Numbered from the stretch's first letter, positions 44,989-53,861 are shown. The stretch is DNA of 64,000 nt from Microbacterium lacticum (GCF_006716815.1 NZ_VFPS01000002.1:124001-188000), one strand, 5' to 3'. Program-made: numbers and translations. The notes: generated from the sequence alone by a model not told the origin.

Positions 44989-45082
44989 GAGAGACCTCCG
45001 TGCGTTTGAGCTGAAGAACTTAGACAGCTCCAACTCGACCCCGGAGGTCTCTCCTACGTCAACAACGATCTGGGTCAGTACA
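44019..45082 (-). mobile_element. IS481-family insertion sequence, copy 1 (1064 bp)
   Basis: The ends are TGTACTGACC and its exact complement GGTCAGTACA, within imperfect inverted repeats of about 24 bp. The 6-bp target duplication GCTAGT is at 44013-44018 and 45083-45088. Copy 2 at 56406-57469 is identical in length and differs at about eight bases. Confidence 0.95.
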
Positions 45083-46348
45083 GCTAGTCGGGTCATCCAC
45101 CAGCTCATCCGGGTCGCCCTCCACCGGCACCGGATCACCCGACGCCCCAGCTCCGGTGTCACAGTCTTCGGACCCGGCCGGCGGCACGTCGGCCTCGGGG
45201 AGGTCGGCGGCGTCATGGTCGTTGAGCCACTTCGCGGGGTCGATGTACTCGCCGTCGGTGCCGCCCTGACGGACCTCGAAATGCAGATGCGGCCCCGTCG
45301 ACATCCCGCTGGAGCCGACATCGGCGATGTGCTGCCCGGCCCGCACCTGGTCGCCGGCCTGGACGTGGATGCCGTCCTCCCACGAGTGCGCATACGCGGT
45401 CGCAACCTTGCCTCCGTCGATCTGGTGTTCGATGACGACGAGGCCGCCGTACCCGCCGGAGAACTCCGACACCGTCACCGTGCCGTCGGCGGCGGCCAGG
45501 ATCGGCGTCCCGTCCGGGGCAGAGAAATCCGCGCCCGTGTGGAAGGACTCTTCCTCGCCGGTGATCGGGTGCGTGCGCGGTCCGAACGGGCTGGTGGCCA
45601 CCCAGGTGCCCTCGGGCAGCGGGAACACCACCCGCGACGACTCGACCACCGGCCCCGCGGCGAGCACCGGTACCGGGTCGGCAGTCACCGGGCCGCCCGC
45701 GCCGGTGCTGGTGAGGGTGGTGAGGATCTGTTCGGCGACGGGTTCGTAGTTGTCGTACCGCTCCGGATACGCGCTCACTTCCACGGCCTGGGCGGCTTCG
45801 CCCTTGCCCATCTGCTCCCACCCCGGAATATCCAGCAGCCCCCGCGGCGAGCCCTCGTTCGGCCCACCGGGACCGCCGTAGAACGCGGCGGCTTGGTAGT
45901 CGGGGTCCATGAGCTCGGCGACCGTGCCCCACCCCGCCTGCGGGCGCATCTGGAACAGGCCCAGGCTGTCGTTGTCCGACCCGTTGCCTTCGTTGGGATA
46001 GTCGCCACTCTCCGGGTAGGCGCTCGTGTTGGCGAGCATCCGCATCCGCGACTCGGTCAGCGCGGCCATCAGCGCGATCAGGATGCCGTCGCGCCCCACC
46101 CCCTCGATGCCCGATCCGGTCTCGATGATCGTCGCCGCATGGGTGAGCTCGGCACGGCCGAGCGTGATCGTCTCCCCGTTCCGCGTCGTCGCCGTCAACT
46201 CCTCCGGAACCTCGCCGACCTGGAATCCGCCGGCGGGGGCGGCACAGGAGACGGTGGCCGGGTTCATGAGCAACCCGACCGACACCAGCCCGACGAGCGG
46301 GGCCAGCAGGACGAGGGCGGCGAGTGCCGCGATGACCTTCCGCATCAT
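45083..46348 (-). pseudogene. 5' fragment of an interrupted cell-wall hydrolase (lytic transglycosylase-like plus M23 peptidase)
   Basis: The fragment encodes a signal/anchor helix (residues 5-30), a lysozyme-like region (ALTESRMRMLANTS with candidate catalytic Glu, SLGLFQMRPQAGWG) and an M23 peptidase domain with zinc ligands in HTGADFSAPDG and GPHLHFEV. Such proteins bore through peptidoglycan for the type IV channel. The frame now runs 24 bases into the insertion sequence and stops at 45059, losing the third domain. Intact length would be 551 residues. The start is 9 bases after the stop of the 222-residue gene. Confidence 0.88.
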
Positions 46349-46357
46349 GGCCTCCCG

Positions 46358-47026
46358 TTAGCGGAGGGGCTGGTCGAGGATCGACAGCCGCAGCAGGTGG
46401 CAGGGGTCGCCGTCGGGCGGGCAGGTCAGGAAGATCGTGAACGCCACCTGATGCGCGCTCGTCGTGGGTTCGTCGTTCCAGATCCCGGCGCGGTGGCGGA
46501 TGCCCTCGATCGTGTACGCGGTCGTGCCCGGCTGCAGTTGCCCCGGCTGCGCCTGCTCCACGGCGTCCGCCCACGCCTCCGGCACGAACACGTTCGTGAT
46601 CTCCAGGCGCTGGGTCGTGCCGTATTTGCGGAGTTCGGTCCAGGAGTCGCGCGTCGGGACGTATCCGGCGATATCGGAGGCGAGGCCGGCCTGCTCGATC
46701 CCGGTCGGGTCCGCGACCTCCAGCAGCACGCTCGTGTAGTCCAACGGCATCAGGCCGGACGCGGTATCCCACGCGAACAGGGCTTCGGCGACGGAGCGGG
46801 CGAACTCCTCCGGATCATCCGTCTCCGGAATCGGGGCCAGCTCGCGCGGGTCGCCGCCGGGAGTGACCGGAGCGGAAGCCGACGGGGTTGCGGGCGGCGG
46901 GTCGGGAGTGCGAGGGCCGGTGACCAGGCCATAGACGCCGACGCCGACGAGGACCAGCACGAGGGCGGCGGCCGTGACGATCCCGACCAGGCGGCGACGG
47001 GAACGAGAAGCATCTGTCGGGTTCAT
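46358..47026 (-). CDS. Single-pass membrane protein of the transfer operon
   Basis: The 222-residue protein has a basic cytosolic start (MNPTDASRSRRR), one membrane helix (LVGIVTAAALVLVLVGVGVYGLV) and an extracytoplasmic domain (PEEFARSVAEALFAWDTASGLMP, GTTQRLEITNVFVPEAW, TCPPDGDPCHLLRLSIL). The topology is that of VirB8/TrbF-type or lipoprotein-like conjugation subunits, but no family is certain. ATG 47026 is chosen; an open frame to 47164 has no ribosome site. An AGGTGCACC motif lies seven bases upstream of the start. Confidence 0.7.
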   Translation of the reverse strand: MNPTDASRSRRRLVGIVTAAALVLVLVGVGVYGLVTGPRTPDPPPATPSASAPVTPGGDPRELAPIPETDDPEEFARSVAEALFAWDTASGLMPLDYTSVLLEVADPTGIEQAGLASDIAGYVPTRDSWTELRKYGTTQRLEITNVFVPEAWADAVEQAQPGQLQPGTTAYTIEGIRHRAGIWNDEPTTSAHQVAFTIFLTCPPDGDPCHLLRLSILDQPLR

Positions 47027-47099
47027 GCCACCAGGTGCACCAGACACACATCCGCCCCGACACCCATGAAGGGTCCGGGGCGGCGAACAACCAGAGAGG

Positions 47100-48134
47100 T
47101 CAGAGGGCGCGCAGGTGCCGCACCTCACCTTCCCCATCCGCATCTTCGGCGGGATCAGCAGCATCGCTGGGCTCGGTGCTCCGCACCGTGGAGAGAGCGG
47201 CAGCGAACGCGGTCGTGCCGGCGGCGATCGTCAGGAACATCTCGATCTGCTCATCGGTGAGATCCCGTGCGAGCTGGGCGGGGTCGTAGTGCGTCCACCA
47301 ATCGGTGAGTTCGCCCCAGATCACCAGGAACGACCGGGTGGTCCACACCACCGGCCCCGCCACCGGAGCCGGTCCGGCCTTGCGGCGCTGCGGCTTGGCC
47401 TTGGCGCGGGCGATCGCCGCTTTCGCCAGCTCGTCCAACTGCGCATCCCGCGACACCCCCGGATCACCGACCAGGCTCCGGACCTCTTCGAAGATCGGAT
47501 GCACCGGTGCGCCCGCCTCGATCCGTGCGAGCCCGTCCGCGACCTTCGTGCGGGTGTCGTCGGGGAGATCATCGCGGGCGGCGGCCTGCTGGACGTACTC
47601 GATCTTGTCCAACGTCCGGTACGACGCGGCGCCGGGGATCATCGCCGCCGCCTGCTGCCGCGCCTCACCCGCAGGCGACGGGGACGGTGCCGGAAAATTT
47701 CCGCCACCGTCGCTCTCGCTCTCGCCCTCGTTCTCGGGTTGGCGGTCGCTGGTGAACCGCGACTCGGCCTGGCGGCGTGCCGCGTCCTCGGCGAGGAGGG
47801 CTTTGAGTTCGCGGTAGAGGCCGGCGGCTTCCAGCGGGGTGAGGTCTTTGTGCAGCAGGTTGTCGTCCTGCTCCGCGAGCAGATGCCCGAGCCGGTTCGA
47901 GATCCCTTGCCGCACCCAGACGTTCACGACCCGCCAGTTCAGCTTCTGGATCGCGGCGAGCCTGCGCCTGCCGCAGACGAGCACGCCTTCCGGGGTGATC
48001 GTCGGGGGCTGGAGCAGCCCGTCGCGGTCGATGGACGCCGCCAGGGCGTCGATGTCGCCCAGGTCGGTGCGGTGCCGGGTGCCGATGATGATCGAGGACA
48101 CCGCCCGCTCCAGCTCGATATGCCCGCCGCTCAT
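47100..48134 (-). CDS. ParB/Spo0J-domain protein
   Basis: The 344-residue protein has a ParB N-terminal domain (ISSIIIGTRHR-like strand, LAASIDRDGLLQPPTITPEGVLVCGRRRLAAIQKL, residues 10-80), a helical middle, a charged Glu/Ser/Pro linker near 130-165 and a variable C-terminus. The CTP/nucleic-acid-binding GRRRLAA replaces the usual GERR motif. In ICEs such proteins may aid maintenance of the excised circle or control transfer; no parA is adjacent. The start overlaps the upstream stop by four bases. Confidence 0.8.
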   Translation of the reverse strand: MSGGHIELERAVSSIIIGTRHRTDLGDIDALAASIDRDGLLQPPTITPEGVLVCGRRRLAAIQKLNWRVVNVWVRQGISNRLGHLLAEQDDNLLHKDLTPLEAAGLYRELKALLAEDAARRQAESRFTSDRQPENEGESESDGGGNFPAPSPSPAGEARQQAAAMIPGAASYRTLDKIEYVQQAAARDDLPDDTRTKVADGLARIEAGAPVHPIFEEVRSLVGDPGVSRDAQLDELAKAAIARAKAKPQRRKAGPAPVAGPVVWTTRSFLVIWGELTDWWTHYDPAQLARDLTDEQIEMFLTIAAGTTAFAAALSTVRSTEPSDAADPAEDADGEGEVRHLRAL

Positions 48135-49024
48135 CGCCCACCACCATGTTTCGGAGCGGCCAGTGAGACAGTGAGCACGAGGTCGTCGTCGTGCAGCAGC
48201 ACCGGCAACGTCTCACCGATCAGCAGGCGCAGCAGGATGCCCCGACCCGCGCTCGTCGCGCACAGGCCCGGGGCGGGGTTTCCGAGCAGGACCCGCAGCA
48301 GCGCGGTCCACGAGGGGCCGGGGAGGTCGAGCAGGGCGCGGGAGTGCTGGTCGCGGCGCAGCACCTCGAACGCTGATTGCCTGGACCCCGCCCGAGCGAG
48401 CGCCTGGCAGACGTGCTCGACCGCGGCGCGGGCGGTCTGCGGCGGCCACCCCAGCACGGTGACGAACGCGATCGCATCCTCCACCGCACCCGACGCCGAC
48501 GTCACCACCCCGGCCGGCTCCGCCGACCGCCGCCCCTCATCAGGATTGGTCTCGCCGGGATCGGTGTCCTCGTCGGGGTCGGGGTCGGTGACGTGGAACG
48601 CGGGGTGGTAGTCATCGAGGGGGTTCTCGCGGTCGGAGAGGCGTTCGGCGTCGTGGAAGACGGAGTAGTGCGGGCGGCGGGCCTGATGCGTCGAACAGAG
48701 CAGGCCTTGGCCGCGTTCTTCGGCGATGCAGGTGATCCGCACCGCGTGCGTGACTACCGCCCACGGGTCCTCCGCCTCCCGCGCTGAGCGGGTGCGCATC
48801 ACATCGAACGCCGCAGACGCGGCCTCCCACGGATCAAGCCCATGCTTGCGCGCCAGGGCCGCGTACTTGTCGGCCGCGTAGGTCATGAGCCGTGCAGCGG
48901 TGGGGTCGGTGCGCCATGCTCCTGGCCCGTCCTCGTGCAGCCGGCCCAGCAGAGCGCGGAGCCCTTCACCGGTCGTGTAGTCCTCGCCGCCAGGATCGGC
49001 GGTCATCGTGTGCAGAATCATCAC
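48131..49024 (-). CDS. Hypothetical ICE protein
   Basis: The 297-residue protein has a conserved-looking start (TTGEGLRALLGRLHEDGPGAWRTD, AADKYAALARKHGLDPWEAASAAFDVMRTRSA), an acidic Asp/Pro linker (DPDPDEDTDPGETNPDE) and a helical C-terminal half. The first part recalls short replication-linked proteins of actinobacterial elements, but no named family is recognised. It is translationally coupled to the ParB-domain gene. The IS3 element lies upstream. Confidence 0.6.
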   Translation of the reverse strand: MMILHTMTADPGGEDYTTGEGLRALLGRLHEDGPGAWRTDPTAARLMTYAADKYAALARKHGLDPWEAASAAFDVMRTRSAREAEDPWAVVTHAVRITCIAEERGQGLLCSTHQARRPHYSVFHDAERLSDRENPLDDYHPAFHVTDPDPDEDTDPGETNPDEGRRSAEPAGVVTSASGAVEDAIAFVTVLGWPPQTARAAVEHVCQALARAGSRQSAFEVLRRDQHSRALLDLPGPSWTALLRVLLGNPAPGLCATSAGRGILLRLLIGETLPVLLHDDDLVLTVSLAAPKHGGGR

Positions 49025-49120
49025 GGCACCTCCTGACAGACAGATGCACCGCGCCTCCCACGACAGGGCAGACGGTCAGGGAAAGCACCTCGGATCGTGT
49101 GCATGACCGATCACCCCGTC

Positions 49121-49162
49121 TCATTCCCGGCCCAGGCTTCGCGCCTCGACCGCGGGTTCTTC
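49121..49162 (-). pseudogene. 3' remnant of the gene truncated by IS3
   Basis: Read on the minus strand after the duplicated GAA codon, this encodes EPAVEARSLGRE and a TGA stop at 49123-49121, continuing exactly in frame from the fragment at 50465-50806. Confidence 0.7.
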
Positions 49163-49194
49163 GGGAATGCTGAGCCTTTGGTTGACTCGTTTCC

Positions 49195-50082
49195 TTATCC
49201 CGCCAGGCAGGCGGGGTGTTTCATGATGGTCTCGAACTCGATGGGCGTCAACTTCCCGAGTCTTCGTTGACGGCGGCATCGGTGGTAGCGTGCCTCGATC
49301 CAGTACACGATCGCGAGGCGAAGCTCGTCACGGGTGGTCCACTGCTGCTGGTTGAGGACGTTCTTCTGCAGCAGACTGAACCAGTTCTCCATGGCCGCGT
49401 TGTCCGCGCACGCGCCGACTCTGCCCATCGATCCGCGCAGCCCGAAGTGTCGAAGGGCACGCCGGAATCTACGGCTTCGAAATTGACTGCCTCTATCGGA
49501 ATGCACCGTCACCCCGGCTGGCTTACCGCGCCGGTGGAATGCGTCGGTGAGCGCGTCAACGGCCAGTCGGGCCTTCATCCGGTCGCTGATCGAGTAGCCC
49601 ACGATCCGGTTGCTGAACACGTCCTTGACCGCGCACAAGTACACCTTGCCCTCACCGGTTCGGTGTTCGGTGATGTCGGTGAGCCACAACTCGTTGGGCC
49701 GGTCGGCGGTGAAGTCACGTCTGACATGGTCGTCGTGCACGGCAGGACCCGGCCGGCGATGCTTCCGAGAGCCCTTGCGGCGGTGCGCGGCCGAGAACAT
49801 GCCCTCCTGCGAGCACACCCGCCACACGCGACGCTCAGACACCTGCCAGCCGTCGTCGACGAGTTCGTCGGAGATGAGCCGGTACCCCTGACAACGGTCC
49901 TCATCCCACACGTCCCGGGCAGCGTTGATCAGATGCGCCTCGTCCCAGTCGCGATCGCTGACCGGATTGGCCAGCCACTGGTAGTACGCCTGCTTGGAGA
50001 AGCCGAGGACCCTGCACGCCACCGCGACCGACACCCTCACGGGGGCGCCGGCCGCAGCCAGTTCACGGACGAGCGGGAACAC
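49195..50082 (-). CDS. IS3-family transposase OrfB
   Basis: The 295-residue catalytic part carries the rve/DDE triad: Asp in ELWLTDITEH, Asp in VTVHSDRGSQF and Glu in ADNAAMENWFS, after an HTH_21 region (FSKQAYYQWLAN, DERCQGYR-like). It is in the -1 frame relative to OrfA and is probably made as an OrfAB fusion by slippage on CCAAAA at 50090-50085; the GTG at 50082 could also start it alone. Confidence 0.92.
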   Translation of the reverse strand: MFPLVRELAAAGAPVRVSVAVACRVLGFSKQAYYQWLANPVSDRDWDEAHLINAARDVWDEDRCQGYRLISDELVDDGWQVSERRVWRVCSQEGMFSAAHRRKGSRKHRRPGPAVHDDHVRRDFTADRPNELWLTDITEHRTGEGKVYLCAVKDVFSNRIVGYSISDRMKARLAVDALTDAFHRRGKPAGVTVHSDRGSQFRSRRFRRALRHFGLRGSMGRVGACADNAAMENWFSLLQKNVLNQQQWTTRDELRLAIVYWIEARYHRCRRQRRLGKLTPIEFETIMKHPACLAG

Positions 50083-50393
50083 TATTTTGGGGACGCAGCA
50101 CCGATCCGAAGGTTCGCTTGCGAAAGATACGCCGCGGCCTTCCGGAGGATCTCGTTCTCCATCTCCAACTCGCGGATCCGCTTGAGCATCTTCGCCTGCT
50201 CACGCTGCCCGTCCCGATCGCTCGACGCCGCCGGCGCGATCCCGCGGCCGGCCAGCTCGACGTTACGCACCCACGCCTGCAACGCCGACTTCGAGATCCC
50301 CATATCCGCGCAGACCTGCTTCTGCGACATTCCCTGCGTGAGCACCAGAGCGACCGCGTCGCGCTTGAACTCCTCCGAAAACTTCACCGGCAT
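50082..50393 (-). CDS. IS3-family transposase OrfA
   Basis: The 103-residue protein has an HTH_Tnp_1 domain (FSEEFKRDAVALVLTQGMSQKQVCADMGISKSALQAWV) and a leucine-zipper helix (MLKRIRELEMENEILRKAAAYL). It binds the element ends. ATG 50393 follows GAAGGATG. Its stop (50084-50082) directly follows the run of four A residues where -1 frameshifting into OrfB is expected. Confidence 0.92.
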   Translation of the reverse strand: MPVKFSEEFKRDAVALVLTQGMSQKQVCADMGISKSALQAWVRNVELAGRGIAPAASSDRDGQREQAKMLKRIRELEMENEILRKAAAYLSQANLRIGAASPK

Positions 50394-50464
50394 GACTTCA
50401 TCCTTCCCGCCCCGATCCTTCAAATCAAAGCAGTCCCAGAGTCAACCAAAGCTTCAGCATTCCC

Positions 50465-50806
50465 TTCCCGGCCGAACGCGGACAGTGGCGGCAACCGCTT
50501 CGCGGAGGCGACCAGGTGCTTCGCACCGGTCGCGAGACTGGCCCGGGCTCGGTGGGATAGGTCCGCTTGGAGATCGATCCCGCGCCGCGACACGGCGCCG
50601 CCGGCTCGCGACATCAGATCCGAGGGGCGCACCCAGTGGACCCCACGGGCCGGCTTCTCCGTATCCAGTTCGGCTTGCTGGTCGCGGTCGACGTCGGCGG
50701 CCTGGATCGCCTCCGGCACCATCCCCGCCGACGTCTCAGGCCGCTCCGGCATCGGGGACGGATCGGGCGGCCGCTGCGGGTCGTGCGGATGCTGTTCGGC
50801 GTTCAT
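50465..50806 (-). pseudogene. Small ICE gene truncated by IS3
   Basis: The fragment encodes 114 residues (MNAEQHPHDPQRPPDPSP, then VHWVRPSDLMSRAGGAVSRRGIDLQADLSHRARASL). Rejoined to 49121-49159 it gives a 126-residue protein. The current frame runs 45 bases into the insertion sequence, ending at 50420. The protein is polar with a basic middle; no family is recognised. It overlaps the upstream DUF2637 stop by four bases. Confidence 0.75.
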
Positions 50807-51645
50807 GATGATTCCTCCTCAGAGTGATCGGATGGGATGCCGACCCCTGTCGGGCCGGACGGCGCAGACGACCCCTGCGAGTCGGGATCGAGTTCGGGGT
50901 CAGGTGGGCGCGGCAGCCACCGGCCCACGGTCGAGGGATGCACGCCCATAGCGCGGGCGATCTGCTTGTTCGACCACCCCTCACCCCGCAACCAGGCGGC
51001 ACGCTCACGCCGCCCCGTGCTGGCCTCCACCACCGGCGGCGTATCGGCCTCGGATAGCTCGGGCGCGACCGGCTCAGACGGAACAGACTCAGGTGCGGCA
51101 GAGGCGGCAAGCTCCTCCGTCTCCGGTGGCTCCACCAGCGCCAGCGCTTCCGGAGTCGACAGGTGGGGAGCCTCGTCCTCGGAACTGGTCGCCGGGAGCA
51201 GGACCGGTGCCGACTGTTCGGCGGTCGATGTCTCGGCCATACGGGTGGAGCGGATGAGGACGACCGTTAAATGAGTGGACGCCAGGAGCACCAGGGGCGG
51301 GACGGCGGCGACCGTCGCGGCCAGAACCCCGGGCACGGTCGCCTCGGCGGTGACGAGGGCGTGGGCCGCGTTCGCGGTCACCGACACCAACGCACCGGCG
51401 ATCAGCAGCGCCCAGGGATACCAGGCCGTCCGGTGTCCGTCGAGCGCGACGACGGCGACCGTCGCGACCACGATCAGCCCGTCCACCAGCAGCGGCCAGA
51501 TCCGCGCCTGCCCAGCCGCGATGCCCGACCGCATGGCGAGATCGGCAAGCGCGGTGAAGCTCAACCAGAACGCCCCCGCCCCGATGAGCACGGTGCCCGA
51601 CGCGGCCGTCACCACCGCCCACCCACGACGCTCCGGAAGGTTCAT
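50803..51645 (-). CDS. DUF2637 membrane protein with C-terminal helix-turn-helix
   Basis: The 280-residue protein has four membrane helices (residues about 10-125; the DUF2637/SpdB-like layout VTAASGTVLIGAGAFWLSFTALADLA, LLVDGLIVVATVAVVAL) and a Glu/Pro/Ala linker, then a small HTH at 210-240 (RRERAAWLRGEGWSNKQIARAMGVHPSTVGRWL). DUF2637 proteins are linked to plasmid spread and transfer in actinomycetes. The HTH would face the cytoplasm, so it may tether DNA to the membrane. Start overlaps the prim-pol stop. Confidence 0.8.
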   Translation of the reverse strand: MNLPERRGWAVVTAASGTVLIGAGAFWLSFTALADLAMRSGIAAGQARIWPLLVDGLIVVATVAVVALDGHRTAWYPWALLIAGALVSVTANAAHALVTAEATVPGVLAATVAAVPPLVLLASTHLTVVLIRSTRMAETSTAEQSAPVLLPATSSEDEAPHLSTPEALALVEPPETEELAASAAPESVPSEPVAPELSEADTPPVVEASTGRRERAAWLRGEGWSNKQIARAMGVHPSTVGRWLPRPPDPELDPDSQGSSAPSGPTGVGIPSDHSEEESS

Positions 51646-52571
51646 CGCAGCCCCCTCGACGAGACACGACCCTCAGGGACCGCATCGAGATCGTGTACAG
51701 GGCCGGGCCGAGCCATGTCGGCGTCTCTGGGGCGGGGCGCGTCGCGGTGGATGCGCTTGTAGCCGCTGGCGACGGTGCGGGCGATCTCGCGCTGCCCGAA
51801 GTCAGGCTGGGAGACGGTGAGCATCGCAGCCAGCGCATCCCGATAAGGCACGCCCTCCTCGGCGAGCACGCAGGACGCCCAGAACAACTTGTGATTGCGA
51901 TCCGTGCGCTCACCGCCCAACCACTTCGCGAGCTTCAACGGATCAGTCCGCCCCGTCGAGTGGCCCCGCTCGGGAAGCCGGCGTGGCGGACGCGGCGGGT
52001 CCAGGAACGTCCGCAGCGCTGACGCATCCAATGCCCGGCCCGGCGTCGGACTCAGCGACGCCAGGCGATACAGGCTCGTCTCGCCGCCGATGATGCGGTG
52101 AGACGGTGGCACGATGATGTACCCGCGGTCCCCACGGAAGTCGATCCCCGCACGCCCGGCCTGCCACGACGGCTGCTCACCGTTCCCGGCCGGGTAGTAG
52201 ACGTGCAGGCCCCCAGTCGGTGAGCGCACCAGCGCCTCCCACCCATTCACCAGCCCCGCCCGACGTACTCGGCGGAAGGCGTCATAGCCGTTGACGCCGT
52301 GCACATCGACGTCCACGACCACCACGCCGGAGGCGGCGCCGGTGGGCATCCCGATGTTCGCCGCCGGGAACCGTTGCCACCACGACTCCACCTGGGCGAG
52401 GCTCGTGGTCGCGTCGTGGAAGCCATGCTCGGTGAGCGGGTTCTTCCCGCCCGGCGCGCACGGGAACACCGGCACCCCCGCCTGCGCGAACAATCGCGCC
52501 GCAATCGGCAACGGCGCATCCGGGGCGAGCCCGGCGAGAGCGGTCGTGAAGGCGGTCCGGGCAGCCATCAC
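51642..52571 (-). CDS. Bifunctional primase-polymerase (prim-pol domain)
   Basis: The 309-residue protein has an archaeo-eukaryotic-type prim-pol domain (residues 20-190): VPVFPCAPGGKNPL, NIGMPTGAASGVVVVDVDVHG with the DxD metal ligands, SPTGGLHVYYPA and IDFRGDRGYIIVPPSH. A C-terminal helical part follows (WASCVLAEEGVPYRDALAAMLTV). It would prime DNA synthesis on the transferred or replicating element. No helicase domain is attached. Coupled to ardC upstream and DUF2637 downstream. Confidence 0.88.
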   Translation of the reverse strand: MMAARTAFTTALAGLAPDAPLPIAARLFAQAGVPVFPCAPGGKNPLTEHGFHDATTSLAQVESWWQRFPAANIGMPTGAASGVVVVDVDVHGVNGYDAFRRVRRAGLVNGWEALVRSPTGGLHVYYPAGNGEQPSWQAGRAGIDFRGDRGYIIVPPSHRIIGGETSLYRLASLSPTPGRALDASALRTFLDPPRPPRRLPERGHSTGRTDPLKLAKWLGGERTDRNHKLFWASCVLAEEGVPYRDALAAMLTVSQPDFGQREIARTVASGYKRIHRDAPRPRDADMARPGPVHDLDAVPEGRVSSRGLR

Positions 52572-53647
52572 AACCCCCGTGCAGTCGCCGGCTCCGGGGC
52601 TCGGCTGTGCTCTGGCTCCGAAACCGTCGCAGCGCTGTGCTCCTTTGAACGCGCAGGCCGCGGCGCATCACGGTCCAGGCCCGGTGGGGCGCCGTCGGGC
52701 ACCTGCACGGTGTCGAGCAGGTCGAGAATCCCCGCTGCGGTCTTCCGCACCCGCTCACCGGTCGCTTTGACGACCTCGACGGGTTCCTTGCCGTCCACAT
52801 TCGCGGCCCATCCGGCCACGTACGGGATCGTGTAACCGGTGGTGTCCATTCCGTGGGCGGCGCCGATCATCAGCGCGACGGACTCGGCTTCGACCTCGCC
52901 GATCCCGCGATGCTGGCGGGCGTCCTCCCGGTCGGGGTCGTGCATCAGGACATGCGCGAGCTCGTGCGCCAGGGTTTTGACTTGGGCGGCGGGGTCCATG
53001 TTCTCCCTCACCGCGACCGTTTTCGCCTCGAGATCGGTCAGACCGTTCGCGCCGCGGATCATCCCCTCGTGCGGCACCCGCATCAGCTCGAACCCGGCAG
53101 CCCGTACCTGCTGCGCGAGCCCGTCCCACAGCCCATCGGGGGCTTCGCCCGCCAACAGCACCGGCGACGGCGCGTCGGGGATCGGATCACCGGCGGTCTG
53201 GGAGACGTCCCAGACGTAGGCGGGTCGCACGCCGACCATCTGTGAGCGCACCACCTCGCCCGGCTTCGGCTTCTCACCGCGATTCAGGCGGTACCAGGAG
53301 GTAGGGTCCGAGGGGTTCGCGGACGCGAACCGGCCCATGACCGGGGCGAGGATCTGGTACCCCGGCTGGCCTTTCTCGACCTGCCGGCCGAGCTGCTGCC
53401 ACTGCTTGTACCCGGCGACATAGGTGGGGAACGGCTCGGGCACCCGTCCCTGCTCGAACGCCGCTTGATGCTGTTCCCAGATCAGTAGGACGTTGTTGAA
53501 CGAGCGGGACCGGAAGCGGGCGGCGAATCGGAGCGCGTCGGCCCAGTCCTCGCCCGTGACGAGTTGCTCGACCGCACCGGTGAGCTTTTCGTGGAGCTCG
53601 TCGAGCTTCTCTTCCCGCTTCTGGCGGGTCTCTTCCCTCGTCGCCAT
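52568..53647 (-). CDS. ArdC-like antirestriction protein with metallopeptidase domain
   Basis: The 359-residue protein has an N-terminal ArdC ssDNA-binding domain (KREEKLDELHEKLTGAVEQL, FRSRSFNNVLLIWEQ, GYKQWQQLGRQVEKGQPGYQIL) and an ImmA/IrrE-like zinc peptidase domain with HELAHVLMH near residue 235 and a downstream Glu in GEVEAESVALMI. ArdC proteins protect incoming plasmid DNA from restriction. ATG 53647 follows GAGGAGG. It is the first gene of the long minus-strand operon and has a 12-bp hairpin in its leader. Confidence 0.88.
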   Translation of the reverse strand: MATREETRQKREEKLDELHEKLTGAVEQLVTGEDWADALRFAARFRSRSFNNVLLIWEQHQAAFEQGRVPEPFPTYVAGYKQWQQLGRQVEKGQPGYQILAPVMGRFASANPSDPTSWYRLNRGEKPKPGEVVRSQMVGVRPAYVWDVSQTAGDPIPDAPSPVLLAGEAPDGLWDGLAQQVRAAGFELMRVPHEGMIRGANGLTDLEAKTVAVRENMDPAAQVKTLAHELAHVLMHDPDREDARQHRGIGEVEAESVALMIGAAHGMDTTGYTIPYVAGWAANVDGKEPVEVVKATGERVRKTAAGILDLLDTVQVPDGAPPGLDRDAPRPARSKEHSAATVSEPEHSRAPEPATARGL

Positions 53648-53667
53648 CGTTCGGCCTCCTCTCGGTA

Positions 53668-53698
53668 GACCAGCCACCCGGGGTGTGGGTGGCTGGTC
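53668..53698 (-). promoter_or_regulatory. Leader hairpin before ardC
   Basis: GACCAGCCACCC (53668-53679) and GGGTGGCTGGTC (53687-53698) form a perfect 12-bp stem with a 7-base loop, ending just upstream of the ardC ribosome site. TTGCACCT next to it resembles the element's GGTGCACC motif. The rest of the 214-bp gap shows no gene. Confidence 0.6.
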
Positions 53699-53861
53699 TT
53701 GCACCTGCGAGGTGAGCCAGGTGTATCCGGAGAGTGTCGAGACGGTCAGCGAACGAATGGAGCGGTAGGTTGGCCGGCAGGAACTCGGAGGCACCTGACG
53801 TAGAACAACGGGATATCAACGAAACCGCGACTGTGGGCGCGGCGGCCCGGGATGGGGTCGT

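Larger units (their letters stand above)
49163..50464 (-). mobile_element. IS3-family insertion sequence (1302 bp)
   Basis: The ends share GGGAATGCTGA and CTTTGGTTGACTC as inverted repeats (24 of 26 bases). A 3-bp target duplication, TTC, lies at 49160-49162 and 50465-50467, as expected for IS3. Two overlapping frames encode the transposase. Confidence 0.9.

Noticed and set aside
45215..47260. A 681-codon plus-strand frame opposite the wall hydrolase
   Set aside because: Low-complexity antisense frame without a ribosome site; the minus strand carries M23 and lysozyme motifs.
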